Assembly: GCF_014873875.1 (NCBI RefSeq)
Contig: NZ_JADBEM010000001.1
Location: 372,001-436,000, forward strand
DNA from: Actinopolymorpha pittospori
GTDB lineage: Bacteria; Actinomycetota; Actinomycetes; Propionibacteriales; Actinopolymorphaceae
Length of the DNA: 64,000 bases
Reading direction: 5' to 3'
How positions within the stretch are numbered: position 1 is the first letter of the stretch; each line of letters opens with the position of its first letter. Both the position numbers and the translations under genes were made by a program. Under the pieces are notes generated by a model. The model was not told where the DNA came from. It saw only the letters and a program-made list of their open reading frames with translations, and ran no database searches. Below, piece after piece: positions 53,019-61,803 of this stretch.

Positions 53019-53504
53019 TCATCTGCTGCGGCGCCATGGGTCGCCTGGTGTCATCACGTACTGGTTGACCACGTGGCGCCAGGGGATGACGGCGATGACG
53101 ATGACGACCCAGAGGATGGCGCCGGTCTGGGTGCGGGTGGCGCCCTCGAGCTGGTCGTTGGTCCACAGCGGGAGGGCGACCACGCCGAGCCAGAGCAGCT
53201 TCCAGGTGACCTCGAACAGCAGGATCGGAAGCATCCGCTGGGGGTAGCGCAGGCCGACCAGTGCCAGGAACGACATGGCGATCAGCAGGCACTCCTTGGT
53301 GCCCTCGGCGAGCCCCCAGGTGCCGTGGTCGAAGAGCAGGTGCCACTTCGTCACGGCCAGGCCGACTCCCATGACGAGGTAGCCGACGCGCACCAGGTTG
53401 AGCTGCCACACCGCGAGCTGCCCTGGGCGTGGAGCGCCCCTTCCCAGCGAGGTGTCCGGCTGCGGTGAGATGGCGAACGAAGGTTCTGGTACCTGCTGCT
53501 TCAT
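53019..53504 (-). CDS. Small polytopic membrane protein (161 aa)
   Basis: Four hydrophobic segments (VRVGYLVMGVGLAVTKW, CLLIAMSFLALVGL, LLFEVTWKLLWLGVVALPLW, GAILWVVIVIAVIPWRHVV), as in small DoxX-like or uncharacterised actinobacterial proteins. GAGGAGCACTC upstream of ATG 53504 gives a strong ribosome site. It lies 79 bases after the ABC permease gene on the same strand. Confidence 0.8.
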   Translation of the reverse strand: MKQQVPEPSFAISPQPDTSLGRGAPRPGQLAVWQLNLVRVGYLVMGVGLAVTKWHLLFDHGTWGLAEGTKECLLIAMSFLALVGLRYPQRMLPILLFEVTWKLLWLGVVALPLWTNDQLEGATRTQTGAILWVVIVIAVIPWRHVVNQYVMTPGDPWRRSR

Positions 53505-53583
53505 GAGTGCTCCTCCATGAGCGTCGGCGGGTGGGGTGGCGCGGAAGTGGTGACCGGTCCGGATGCCGAGGTGCGCGCGGCGG

Positions 53584-54387
53584 CTACTTCACCTCGGTCC
53601 TCATCACGAGACGGAGCCCGACGAGCAGCGGGATGAGCAGCCAGGTGATCCCGGTGACGAGGATCTGGGCCCACTCCTGGCCGGTCAGGGCATGGGCGAA
53701 GACGAAGAGACCGGCTTGGGCGAACTGGATGTCGACCCAGGGCTGCAGCTGGTGGAACCAGTGCTGGCTCTGCGCCAGCAGGCCGAACACGGTCGGGACG
53801 AGGAACGTCCAGATGAAGTAGGCCACGAGAGCGCCGGTGGAGGCGCGGATGAGCACGCCGAGCATGAACCCCATCAGCAGGCTCAGGACCATCCCGAGGA
53901 CGTAGTACCAGCACTGGATGACGCTGACGTCCCACACCAGCGGGACCCCCCTGACAGCGGCGCCGGCCAGGTTGCCGAGCGCTCCGACCACGAACGCCAG
54001 CACCATCGCGGCGATCGCGATCGCGACGGAGGAGATCGCCTTGGCGGTGATGATCCGGCTGCGGTGCGGCACCAGGGTGAACGTCGTGAGCCCGGTGCGT
54101 TGGCTCCACTCGCTGGTGACCGCGAGGATCGCGATCACCGGCAGGATGATGACGACCGGGAACCGGATGGCGGTCGCGAAGGTCGAGTAGGTGAGGTTTT
54201 CGTCGGAGGCCCACAGCACGACGCCGCCGGTGGCGAGGAGCGAGGTGATCGCGATGCTCGCGATCAGCCAGAACCCGGAACGGGTGTCGAACATCTTGCG
54301 GAGCTCGACCGTGGTGATCCGAGACAGGGGAATCGGCTTCACGCTCACGCGGGGGGCTCGGAGGTGGGCTGCTGCGGTGGCGGTCAT
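53584..54387 (-). CDS. ABC-2 type transporter permease
   Basis: A 267-residue ABC-2 permease: IPLSRITTVELRKMFDTRSG, the typical cytoplasmic entry of the family, then six transmembrane segments (ASIAITSLLATGGVVLW, VVIILPVIAILAVTSEW, IAIAAMVLAFVVGALGNLAG, YYVLGMVLSLLMGFMLGVLI, LVAYFIWTFLVPTVFGLLA, ITWLLIPLLVGLRLVM). It should dimerise and work with the ATPase encoded just upstream, with which its ATG overlaps (ATGA). Substrate unknown; relatives export antibiotics or lipids. Confidence 0.88.
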   Translation of the reverse strand: MTATAAAHLRAPRVSVKPIPLSRITTVELRKMFDTRSGFWLIASIAITSLLATGGVVLWASDENLTYSTFATAIRFPVVIILPVIAILAVTSEWSQRTGLTTFTLVPHRSRIITAKAISSVAIAIAAMVLAFVVGALGNLAGAAVRGVPLVWDVSVIQCWYYVLGMVLSLLMGFMLGVLIRASTGALVAYFIWTFLVPTVFGLLAQSQHWFHQLQPWVDIQFAQAGLFVFAHALTGQEWAQILVTGITWLLIPLLVGLRLVMRTEVK

Positions 54388-55283
54388 GCCGGCGCTCCTT
54401 CTCGTTGGGTGGCGGCGGTTAGCTCGAGGAACATCTCCTCGAGGCCGGCGCTGGTGGCGGGCCGCAGCTCGGTGAGCGCGATGCCGGCGTCGAGGGCGAC
54501 CTTCCCGGCCAGCGCGGGGTCCGCGTCGATGCACAGTGCCCCGCCGCCCAGGTGGGTGACGCTCAGGCCGCCGGCGGTCAGGGCGAGCTAGAGGGCGAGG
54601 AGGTCGGCGGCGCGGACCACGGTGCCGGCCTCGTGCAGCAGCTCGGTCTTGGTGCCCATGGACACGATTCGGCCCAGCCCGATCATCACGATGTCGTCGG
54701 CGATGACCTCGATCTCGTGCAGCAGGTGCGAGGAGAGCAGGACGGTGCCGCCGCGGTCGGCGTAGCCCCGGAGCAGGTCGCGCATCCACCGGATCCCGGC
54801 GGGGTCCAGGCCGTTGGCGGGCTCGTCGAGAATCAGTACTTCGGGGTCACCGATCAGGGCGGTGGCGATGCCGAGGCGTTGGCGCATGCCGAGGGAGTAG
54901 TCACCGACGCGACGCGACGCCTCGGTGGGGGTGAGGCTGACGGTCTCCAGCATCTCCTCCACCCGAGCCCGCGGCAGTCCCATGAACTGCTGCGCCAGGG
55001 TGAGGATCTCCCGGCCGGTGCGGCCGGCGTGCTGGGCCGAGGCGTCCAGCAGGACGCCGACCTCGAGTCCCGGGTTGGGGAGGTCCACGTAGGTGCGTCC
55101 GGAGATGGTGGCGCTGCCGGTGTCGGGCCGGGTGAGCCCGACCATGATCCGCAGGGTGGTCGACTTCCCCGCCCCGTTCGGTCCGAGGAAGCCGGTGACC
55201 CGGCCTGCTTCGGCGGTGAAGCTGACGTCGTCGACCGCCAGTGTGGTCCCGTACTTCTTCGTGAGTCGCACGATGGTGATCAT
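54384..55283 (-). pseudogene. ABC transporter ATPase with in-frame amber codon
   Basis: The ATPase domain is complete: Walker A GPNGAGKST near residue 40, Q-loop area, signature YSLGMRQR, Walker B VLILDEPANGLD and the switch His in SSHLLHE. At 54588-54590 a TAG interrupts the frame after 231 residues. Beyond it the same frame continues for 67 codons (ALTAGGLSVTHLGGGALCID, ELRPATSAGLEEMFLELTAA) to a TGA that overlaps the permease start. So the original gene was about 299 codons and lost its C-terminal regulatory domain through one codon change, probably GAG to TAG. A 231-residue ATPase may still work. Confidence 0.85.
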
Positions 55284-56347
55284 GGGCGGTCCTGGTTCCC
55301 TGAGGTGTGGCACGGCTCCTGCTCGGCGGCGCTTGCTCCGATGCTGATGACGACCTTCCCTCGGACGTCGCCACTCTCGAGGTGGCGGAGGGCGTCCGCG
55401 GCCTCGCGTAACGGGTAAGTCCGTTCGACGCTGGGGGTGACCTGCCCCGTCCGGATGAGGGCGCTCAGTCGTTCCAGATCGCTGGCGCGCTGCTTGGCGA
55501 TGAACATGGTGAGCCGTTGGCGCAGGAACGGTGAGAGCGCCAGGGCCCGAAGCTGACGGTTCATGCCGCCGGAGAACGGACCGCCTAGCTCGCCGCCGGT
55601 GATCACCGCCGTACCGGACGGGGTGAGCGCTCGGCGCAGACGGGACAAGGTGGGGTTGCCGGCGATGTCGACCACCAGGTCGTAGCGCCGCCCACTGCTC
55701 GCGAAGTCGTCACGGGTGTAATCCAGGACGTGGTCGGCTCCCAGGGAACGCACCAGGTCGAGCTTGTGGGTGCTGGCCACACCGGTCACTTCTGCTCCGA
55801 GGGCCTTGGCGATCTGCACGGTGTAGCTCCCGACACCGCCGGAGGCGCCGAGGACGAGCACCGTCTGTCCCTGGCTGAGGCGGCCTACGTCGGTGAGCGC
55901 TTGCAGCGCGGTGGCACCCGAGACCGGCACAGCCGCGGCCTGCTCGAAGGTCAGGTTGCTCGGCTTCGCAGCGAGCCTGTCCTCACGAGCGACGGCGTAC
56001 TCGGCGAAGGAGCCCGCCGCGAACCCGTACACCGCGTCGCCGACCGCGAACCGGGTCACTGCGGAGCCGACGGCGTCGACCGTCCCGGCGACCTCGGTGC
56101 CCAGCACGGGGTTCCTCGGTGTCCGCAGTCCGAACGCGAGGCGCCCGAGGTACGGCCGGCCCGTCATCATGTGCCAGGCACCCCGTTCCACACCCGCGGC
56201 GTGCACACGCACCAGCACCTCGTTCTCCGAGGGCACCGGTCGGGCGATGTCCGTCAGGCCCAGCACGTCGGCCGATCCGAACTCCTCGTAGGTGATGGCC
56301 CGCATCGTCGTCACGGTCCCGGGAGTTGGTGTGGGCGTTGTCGTCAT
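55280..56347 (-). CDS. MDR-family NAD(P)H quinone oxidoreductase / zinc-free alcohol dehydrogenase
   Basis: A 355-residue medium-chain reductase. The N-terminal GroES-like domain (VLVRVHAAGVERGAWHMMTG, NPVLGTEVAGTVDAVGSAVT) lacks zinc-binding Cys residues. The Rossmann domain has VLVLGASGGVGSYTVQIAKA and GADHVLDYTRDDF, and the C-terminal strand GKVVISIG follows. It resembles quinone oxidoreductases that reduce quinones or enones with NADPH. AGAGGA precedes ATG 56347. It overlaps the ABC ATPase gene (ATGA), so it heads the transporter operon, perhaps for detoxification. Confidence 0.9.
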   Translation of the reverse strand: MTTTPTPTPGTVTTMRAITYEEFGSADVLGLTDIARPVPSENEVLVRVHAAGVERGAWHMMTGRPYLGRLAFGLRTPRNPVLGTEVAGTVDAVGSAVTRFAVGDAVYGFAAGSFAEYAVAREDRLAAKPSNLTFEQAAAVPVSGATALQALTDVGRLSQGQTVLVLGASGGVGSYTVQIAKALGAEVTGVASTHKLDLVRSLGADHVLDYTRDDFASSGRRYDLVVDIAGNPTLSRLRRALTPSGTAVITGGELGGPFSGGMNRQLRALALSPFLRQRLTMFIAKQRASDLERLSALIRTGQVTPSVERTYPLREAADALRHLESGDVRGKVVISIGASAAEQEPCHTSGNQDRP

Positions 56348-56634
56348 GGTGGGTCCTCTGCGGGTCAGCGATCCTGCGTTGTTGGGTTGAGTCGCGATGC
56401 GACATGGGCGGTCAGCGTGGTCCCGGCACTACGCCGGTGACCCCGGGTGTTCCCGGGCTGCTGGTGGTGATGCCGGGCATGAGGCGCAGGTGGGCGGCGT
56501 CCGTGCGGTTGCAGGGGTGTGCGCTGCGAGCTGGCCGCAGGGACCGACGGTGGCGGGGAGGTGGGCGGGTGAACTCATGGCGATCCCGAACTGGGAGCCA
56601 GGAGCGGTGCCGAGGCGAGGTCCTCGAGCCGGAG
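56348..56634. other. Intergenic region, promoter of the minus-strand series expected
   Basis: About 290 bases with no supported gene. The promoter for the oxidoreductase-ABC operon should lie here. Confidence 0.4.
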
Positions 56635-56895
56635 TCACTGACCGGACTTTGTCGTTCTCACACTACCGCTGACGGTCGAGATCCGCTGCCCGTCGTCCAG
56701 GAGGACCCAGAAGCCACGAGGCCCGTCTGCCAGGATCTCGCTGACGGTCCCGGTGACCACCTCGCCGCCGTAGCCCACGACTTCGGCTCTTCCTGCCTCG
56801 ACCACCAGGACGGCCCGGCGGGCGCGGGACAGGACCAGGGCTGCGGACAAGCCAGCGGCGCCTCCGCCGATGACCACGACGTCGTATCTGCTCAT
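56635..56895 (-). pseudogene. FAD-dependent (thioredoxin-reductase-like) oxidoreductase, N-terminal fragment
   Basis: ATG 56895 starts SRYDVVVIGGGAAGLSAALV, LSRARRAVLVVEAG, the FAD-binding GxGxxG fold of thioredoxin-reductase-like flavoproteins. After 31 residues it jumps to TGTVSEILADGPRGFWVLLD, which belongs further along the same family (the strand before the NAD domain), and then ends. About 40 residues are deleted internally and the C-terminal 200 are gone. It lies immediately beside the IS630 cluster. Confidence 0.75.
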
Positions 56896-56930
56896 GCCCT
56901 CAGGCTGCTGTGTGGGCCTGCGGTGGCCTA

Positions 56931-58067
56931 GTCCGTCTGCGAAATAGTGCGGTAGTATGAGGCATGCCGATCAGGAGTGCGCCGGCGTTGCCGGTAAGTG
57001 AGGAGCAGCGTGTTGAGCTGACCCGGATGGCGACCTCGACGGTGCTGTCGCACCGGAAGGTGGTGCAGGCGAGGGCGCTGCTGTTGGCTGCGGACGGGGT
57101 GGCGAACGAGGAGATCGCACGCAGGTTCGGAGTCGATTCCGACACGGTGCGTCGGTGGCGGAGGCGCTATGCCGAGAAGGGTCCGGCTGGTGTTGGTGTG
57201 ATAGCGAAGGGCCGCGGTCGTAAGCCCTCGTTGCCGGAAGGTGCTGTGGCCGAGGTGGTGCGGTTGACGATGACGCAGACGCCGCCGGATGCCACGCATT
57301 GGACGACACGCTCGATGGCGCGGCGGGTCGGGATTGGCAAGGACGCAGTCGCCCGGATCTGGGCAGACCATGACCTCAAGCCGTGGAAAGTCGCCACGTT
57401 CAAGGTCAGCAACGACCCGCGGTTTGAGGAGAAGCTCGTTGACGTGGTGGGCCTGTATCTGAACCCTCCGGCCCGGGCGGTGGTGTTCAGCTACGACGAG
57501 AAGACCCAGTGCCAGGCCCTGGACCGCACCCAACCGAGCCTGCCGCTCAAGCCTGGCCGCGCCGGCACGATGACCCATGACTACAAGCGCCATGGCACGA
57601 TCGACCTGTTCGCCGCGATGAACATCGCCACCGGTGAAGTCCTCACCGACCTACGCAAAGGCCATGCCGGCAAGGACGTGCTGCGGTTCTTCAAACAGAT
57701 CGACGCCTCGGTACCGCGCGGACTGGGTATCCACGTGGTCCTCGACAACCTCTCCGCGCACAGTGCCCCCGAGATCACCAAGTGGCTGGCACACAAGGAC
57801 CGGCGCCGCTGGCACCTGCACTTCACCCCGACATCGAGTTCGTGGCTCAACCTCGTCGAACGTTGGTTCAAAGAACCCACCGACAAGCGGCTGCGCCGGG
57901 GACGATTCACCAGCGTCGCCGACCTCACCGATGCCATAACCGTCTGGGCACAACGCTGGAACGACGACCCCAAACCCTTCATCTGGAAGCCCACCGCAGA
58001 ATCCATCACAGAGAAAGTGCAACGCGGACGGGCCGCCCTGTCCCAGATCAAATCGGCGACGAACCAC
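56931..58067 (+). mobile_element. Second IS630-family element (about 1,137 bp)
   Basis: Bounded by TA within CTAG at both ends (56928-56931 and 58067-58070). The ends show only a weak inverted similarity (CCGTCTGCGAAAT against TCGTCGCCGATTT inverted). It holds one intact transposase frame whose stop TAG again uses the flanking TA. Its right target CTAG is shared with the next element. Confidence 0.75.
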
Positions 58068-58070
58068 TAG
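56964..58070 (+). CDS. IS630-family transposase (second type)
   Basis: A 368-residue transposase, clearly different from the one at 44.6 kb but of the same family. It has HTH segments GVANEEIARRFGVDSDTVRR and SMARRVGIGKDAVARIW, and DDE residues in VVFSYDEKTQCQALDRTQP, VVLDNLSAHSAPEI and SWLNLVERWFKEPTDKRLRR. All catalytic acids are present, so it may be active. Its final codons end exactly at the element edge. Confidence 0.93.
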   Translation: MPIRSAPALPVSEEQRVELTRMATSTVLSHRKVVQARALLLAADGVANEEIARRFGVDSDTVRRWRRRYAEKGPAGVGVIAKGRGRKPSLPEGAVAEVVRLTMTQTPPDATHWTTRSMARRVGIGKDAVARIWADHDLKPWKVATFKVSNDPRFEEKLVDVVGLYLNPPARAVVFSYDEKTQCQALDRTQPSLPLKPGRAGTMTHDYKRHGTIDLFAAMNIATGEVLTDLRKGHAGKDVLRFFKQIDASVPRGLGIHVVLDNLSAHSAPEITKWLAHKDRRRWHLHFTPTSSSWLNLVERWFKEPTDKRLRRGRFTSVADLTDAITVWAQRWNDDPKPFIWKPTAESITEKVQRGRAALSQIKSATNH

Positions 58071-58447
58071 TGTCGTCCGCCGGAAATTCGTGCGGTAAGT
58101 CTATGCTGGGTGGGTGGCGAGGACTGGGCGGCCGAAGGCTGAGTTGGTTTTGACCGAGGTGGAGCGTGCGACGTTGACGCGGTGGTCGCGACGGTCGAAG
58201 TCGTCGCAGGCGTTGGCATTGCGGTCGCGAATCGTTCTCGCGTGTGCATCGGGTGTGACGAACAAGCAGGTTGCTGAGGATCTCCGGCTGTAGCGTCCAC
58301 AAGAGCGTTCAAGCGCTGGAAAAAGACATCCGCGCCTGGATCAAAACCTGGAACACCGACCCGAAACCGTTCGTCTGGACCAAGACAGCCGAGGAGATCC
58401 TCAATTCTCTCGCCCGATATATCGCACGAATTTCCGGCGGGCGACAC
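58070..58447. mobile_element. Internally deleted IS630 derivative (378 bp, MITE-like)
   Basis: Bases 58070-58290 match 44541-44761 of the complete IS630 element and 58291-58447 match 45517-45673, with a few substitutions. An exact 755-base deletion removed most of the transposase; the junction creates a TAG directly. Both terminal repeats and the TA/CTAG flanks are intact, so it could be moved by the full-length transposase. Confidence 0.93.
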
Positions 58448-58449
58448 TA

Positions 58450-58564
58450 GTACTACAGGAACAGTTAGTTGTTGATCATGAGGAATCCGCAGGTCCCGGG
58501 TTCGCCGCCGAACGGCCGCACGCGGCGTCGTCGCAGGTCGCTCAAACAAGTGTCTCTGTAGTAC
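58450..58564. mobile_element. Second small non-autonomous element (115 bp) with CTAG/TA target
   Basis: Termini GTACTACAG and CTGTAGTAC are perfect inverted repeats (58450-58458 and 58556-58564). With mismatches the similarity extends to about 22 bases (ACA.TT..TTG). It is flanked by TA in CTAG on both sides and shares its left CTAG with the previous element. It encodes nothing. The parent transposon is not in the window. Confidence 0.7.
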
Positions 58565-58573
58565 TAGCCTCGG

Positions 58574-59287
58574 CTATTCACGTGGGTCGGCGGCACGGGG
58601 TCTAAATGCGGCGGAGTGCCTTGTCTGTAAGGAAGAATCGGTGTTTGAGGACGACGATCTTTCTTGCAGAAAGGCACTCCGTAGGTGAAGCGTAGCAAGG
58701 GTTTGTCGGGTTGGAAGAAGGTACGCCGAGGTAAGGGTCGTTCGGCTGGCGGCAGGGGTTGCGTGGCGCCCGTTCTTCGTGTTGAGGATGTTCCCCGGGT
58801 GCGGCTCGCCGTGCAGCAGCTGTTCGGGGGCGCGCCGGTTGACGATTGATCGCCCCAGATCGCGCAGCGTGTTGGCGAGCAGCGCCCGGTCCGTCGTCGT
58901 GACCTCGATCCGCCGCAGGCCGGCATGAAGACATGCGAGCGCCTGCGCGTACTCGGCTCGCGGAAGCATTCGAGACTGCACAGGTTCGAAGTAGGCCCAC
59001 ATGGCGATCTTGAAGCCGTCATGCACGAAGACGCGTGGTTCGACCCGAGCCTCGAGCGCGGCGACCGGGCTGTCCGTCTGCGCTAGCCGTCTCACGAGTT
59101 CAACTTCTCGCTCTGCGCTTGCGAAATGCGTCATGGGCGTGATTCGGGCGACGATGTCGCATGGCCTCAGGCGGATGACGAGTCGGTTGGAGTCGCTGAG
59201 AACGATCGCGTCGTCGACGGCCAAGTCGAGTTCTGAGGCGGTCGACATCGCCGCAGCCACCGCACGCCGCGCCTCAGCTGCTTCCAT
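58574..59287 (-). pseudogene. APH-family phosphotransferase with replaced C-terminus
   Basis: The N-lobe (LDLAVDDAIVLSDSNRLVIR, IVARITPM) and the catalytic loop LLHGEPHPGNILN of an APH-type kinase are clear, but the protein leaves the family directly after the loop. The metal-binding DxE/DFE segment and the helical C-lobe are replaced by the short inverted-repeat sequence at 58613-58680 and flanking DNA. ATG 59287 is preferred (GGAGG upstream); 59323 is possible. Without the DFE motif it cannot be catalytic. Confidence 0.65.
58613..58680. repeat. 68-bp inverted repeat with imperfect long arms
   Basis: GGAGTGCCTT (58613-58622) and AAGGCACTCC (58671-58680) are perfect inverted arms. The similarity continues inward imperfectly (GTCTGTAAGGAAGAATCG against TCTGCAAGAAAGATCG). 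It resembles an IS end or a small hairpin element and sits where the phosphotransferase loses homology. Confidence 0.65.
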
Positions 59288-59323
59288 CTCCGTGTCCCCT
59301 CCCCGCCTGCGCAGTCGTAGCAC

Positions 59324-60011
59324 CAGGGCGATCTGTGTCCGGCCAGCACGATACGAGGTCGATGGATTGGCGAGGGCGACTGACCCAGACCGCCGCGTCC
59401 CGGACGGACTTCTCGCGTCGACAGGTCCCCGAATCCTGGGCTCTATCGGTCTCGAGGTCCCGATGTCCTCGGCGATCCTCTGACCCCCGCTCCGCGCACT
59501 CAGTGATCGGATGGGCCGAGTTTGCTGGTGTCCGATAGGGGATCCCTAACCGGACGTTCGCGACGGGCAGGAGCGAGAGCACCCTGTGCTGCGACGAGGG
59601 AGCCTGCTGGAGGTAACCAGCTTCACACTGGCAACGCCAGCTTCTTGCGCGATCTTGGTCGCTTGAGCGCCGCGACTCAGGCCCGACGCTCGGAATTCTG
59701 AGCCGTTATCACAACCCAGATCGCGCCGACGGGAGTGCTACCCGACCGCGAACGGTCTGGACCCGGCTTTCGTGCGTTTCGATGTGCGCTGGTCGCCCCC
59801 ATGCGTGCCCCCGTCACGGAGGTATGCTGCGGCCAGCGCTCAGCGAAGGGCTGAACGATCAGCGAAGTGGATGGAGGTGTCGCCGATGACTGCAACACGT
59901 GTTGGGCGTACCTCCTTGCGCCTTCTTTGATTGCCCACTTCGTTCCGCCTGCCGGCTGGGTCGTTGTTCACTCGTGCCCGGTAGGCGCATCCTGTTCAGG
60001 AGATCTCTGCT
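59324..60011. other. No gene confirmed
   Basis: About 690 bases. A minus-strand frame near 59.7 kb gives CDNGSEFRAS, reminiscent of the DNG.EF motif of IS3/IS481 integrase cores, but it is too short to call. Nothing else is seen. Confidence 0.4.
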
Positions 60012-61803
60012 GTGCGCGAACGCTCGACTCTGCGTTCTCTGTTGTGTCTATGGCCGTACGTGCGGCCCGTACGTCTGCGTCTTCTCTTCGCCTCCCTTCT
60101 GGCGACTACTGCCTCGCGTCTCGGGCTCGGCATGCCGTTGGTGCTGAAGTGGATGGCAGATGGCCCACTTACAGGCGGTGATCTGTCCGGTGTGTGGTGG
60201 GGCGGTTTGGCGTTGTTGCTGTTGGGGCCGCCGAGGCGGCCATCTTCGGCGTGCGGCGCTGGCTGGTCGCGCGACCACTGGCTGAGGTCGAGGCGTCGAT
60301 GCGGGAGGCGCTGTACTACCACGTGCAACGGCTGCCGATCTCCTTCCACGACCGGTGGTCATCAGGCCAACTCCTCTCCCGCGCCACGTCAGACCTGGGC
60401 CTGATTCACGTCTTCCTGGTGCTCCCCCTGACGTTTCTTGTGGTCAACGCCACGACGATCCTCGTCGGCTGCCTCATCCTGCTGTCCCAGCAGTGGACAC
60501 TCGGGCTGGTGTTGCTGGCACCGGCCGTGCCGCTGATGGTGGTGAGCTCGTTCTTCGAGGCCCGTTACGCGCTGGCCTCGCGCCAGGCCCAGGACCACAG
60601 CGGCAACCTGACTACGGTCATCGAAGAATCCGTCATGGGCATCCGCGTCATCAAGGGCTTCGGCCGCATGAGAGCCAGGCTTACGCGTTCTGGGAGCTGG
60701 CCCGCCGGGTCTCCGTGGTGCCGAGCTTCACAAGGCTCGCCTGCTGGCTGGCGTGTCAGCCCAGTTCGTGGCGTTACCGGAGATCGCGGTCGGGGCGACG
60801 CTTGTTGGGGGCCTACCAGGTGGCCGATGGGACGCTATCGCTGGGTACCTTGCTGGCGTCCTTGGCGACGGCCCTGGTCCTGCGGCCGGTGGTGGAGTCG
60901 ACGGGCTCGTTGCTCGCCCTGAGTCATGAGGCGGCGACCGCCGCCGACCGCTACCTGGACGTCATGGCAGTCCCGATGCTGCCCGAACTCGAGCCCACGC
61001 CTACCCGACGGCCGACGACTGAACCGGGACCTGCCGGACTGACGTTCGAGAAGGTGGAGTTCGGTTACCCCAATGCTCCCGCCGTCTTGCGCGGCGTCGA
61101 CCTGCACGTCGCTCCGGGGGAGACCCTGGCCCTGGTTGGAGCGACCGGCAGCGGCAAGACGACCCTCACCAGCCTGGTGCCGCGGCTGTACGAGCCAACC
61201 GGAGGGCGCATCACGCTTGACGGCCGGGACATCGCCGACATGCCGCGGGCCGAGCTGCGCGGCTGTATCGCCGTCGCCTTCGAGGACTCGGCGCTTTTCT
61301 CCGCGACGATCGCCGAGAACGTGGCCATGGGCGCGGAGACGGCGACCGACGCCGACGTCGCGCGGGCGCTTCGGGTGGCGCAGGCCGACGGCTTCGTCCC
61401 CCTGCTTTCCAACGGGCCGGACACGATGGTGGGCGAGCAGGGGCTGACCCTCTCCGGCGGCCAGCGTCATCGGCTCGCCCTGGCCCGCGCCGTCATCGGC
61501 CGGCCACGCCTGCTCGTCCTGGACGATCCCCTGTCGGCTCTGGACATCCACACCGAGGCCGCGGTCGAAGCCGCGTTGCGTGAGGTGCTCGGCACGACGA
61601 CCGCGCTGATCGTCGCCCACCGCCCCTCGACCGTCCTCCTCGCCGACCGAGTCGGCCTGCTCACGCAGGGCCGGATCACCGCCGTCGGCACGCATCAGGA
61701 GCTGTTGAAGACGAACGCCGAATGCGCCTGGCTCATGTCCGGTCTCGAGCCCCTGACGACGCCGCCGGCGGCCAGCCGTGGGGAAGGTGGGAAGACATCA
61801 TGA
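60012..61803 (+). pseudogene. ABC exporter half-transporter, multiply frameshifted
   Basis: A type IV ABC exporter (TM domain plus ATPase). TM segments appear in successive frames: RLRLLFASLLATTASRLGLG; after a shift near 60225 WLVARPLAEVEASMREALYY and LTFLVVNATTILVGCLILLS; after one near 60670 AYAFWELARRVS; then ARLLAGVSAQFVALPEIAVG near 60735-60810; and back at 60815. From there the ATPase is intact: GATGSGKTT, LSGGQRHRLA, and a non-canonical Walker B LLVLDDPLSALD (Asp for the catalytic Glu), as in the degenerate site of heterodimeric exporters. At least four shifts make it a pseudogene, unless the assembly is poor here. Confidence 0.85.
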
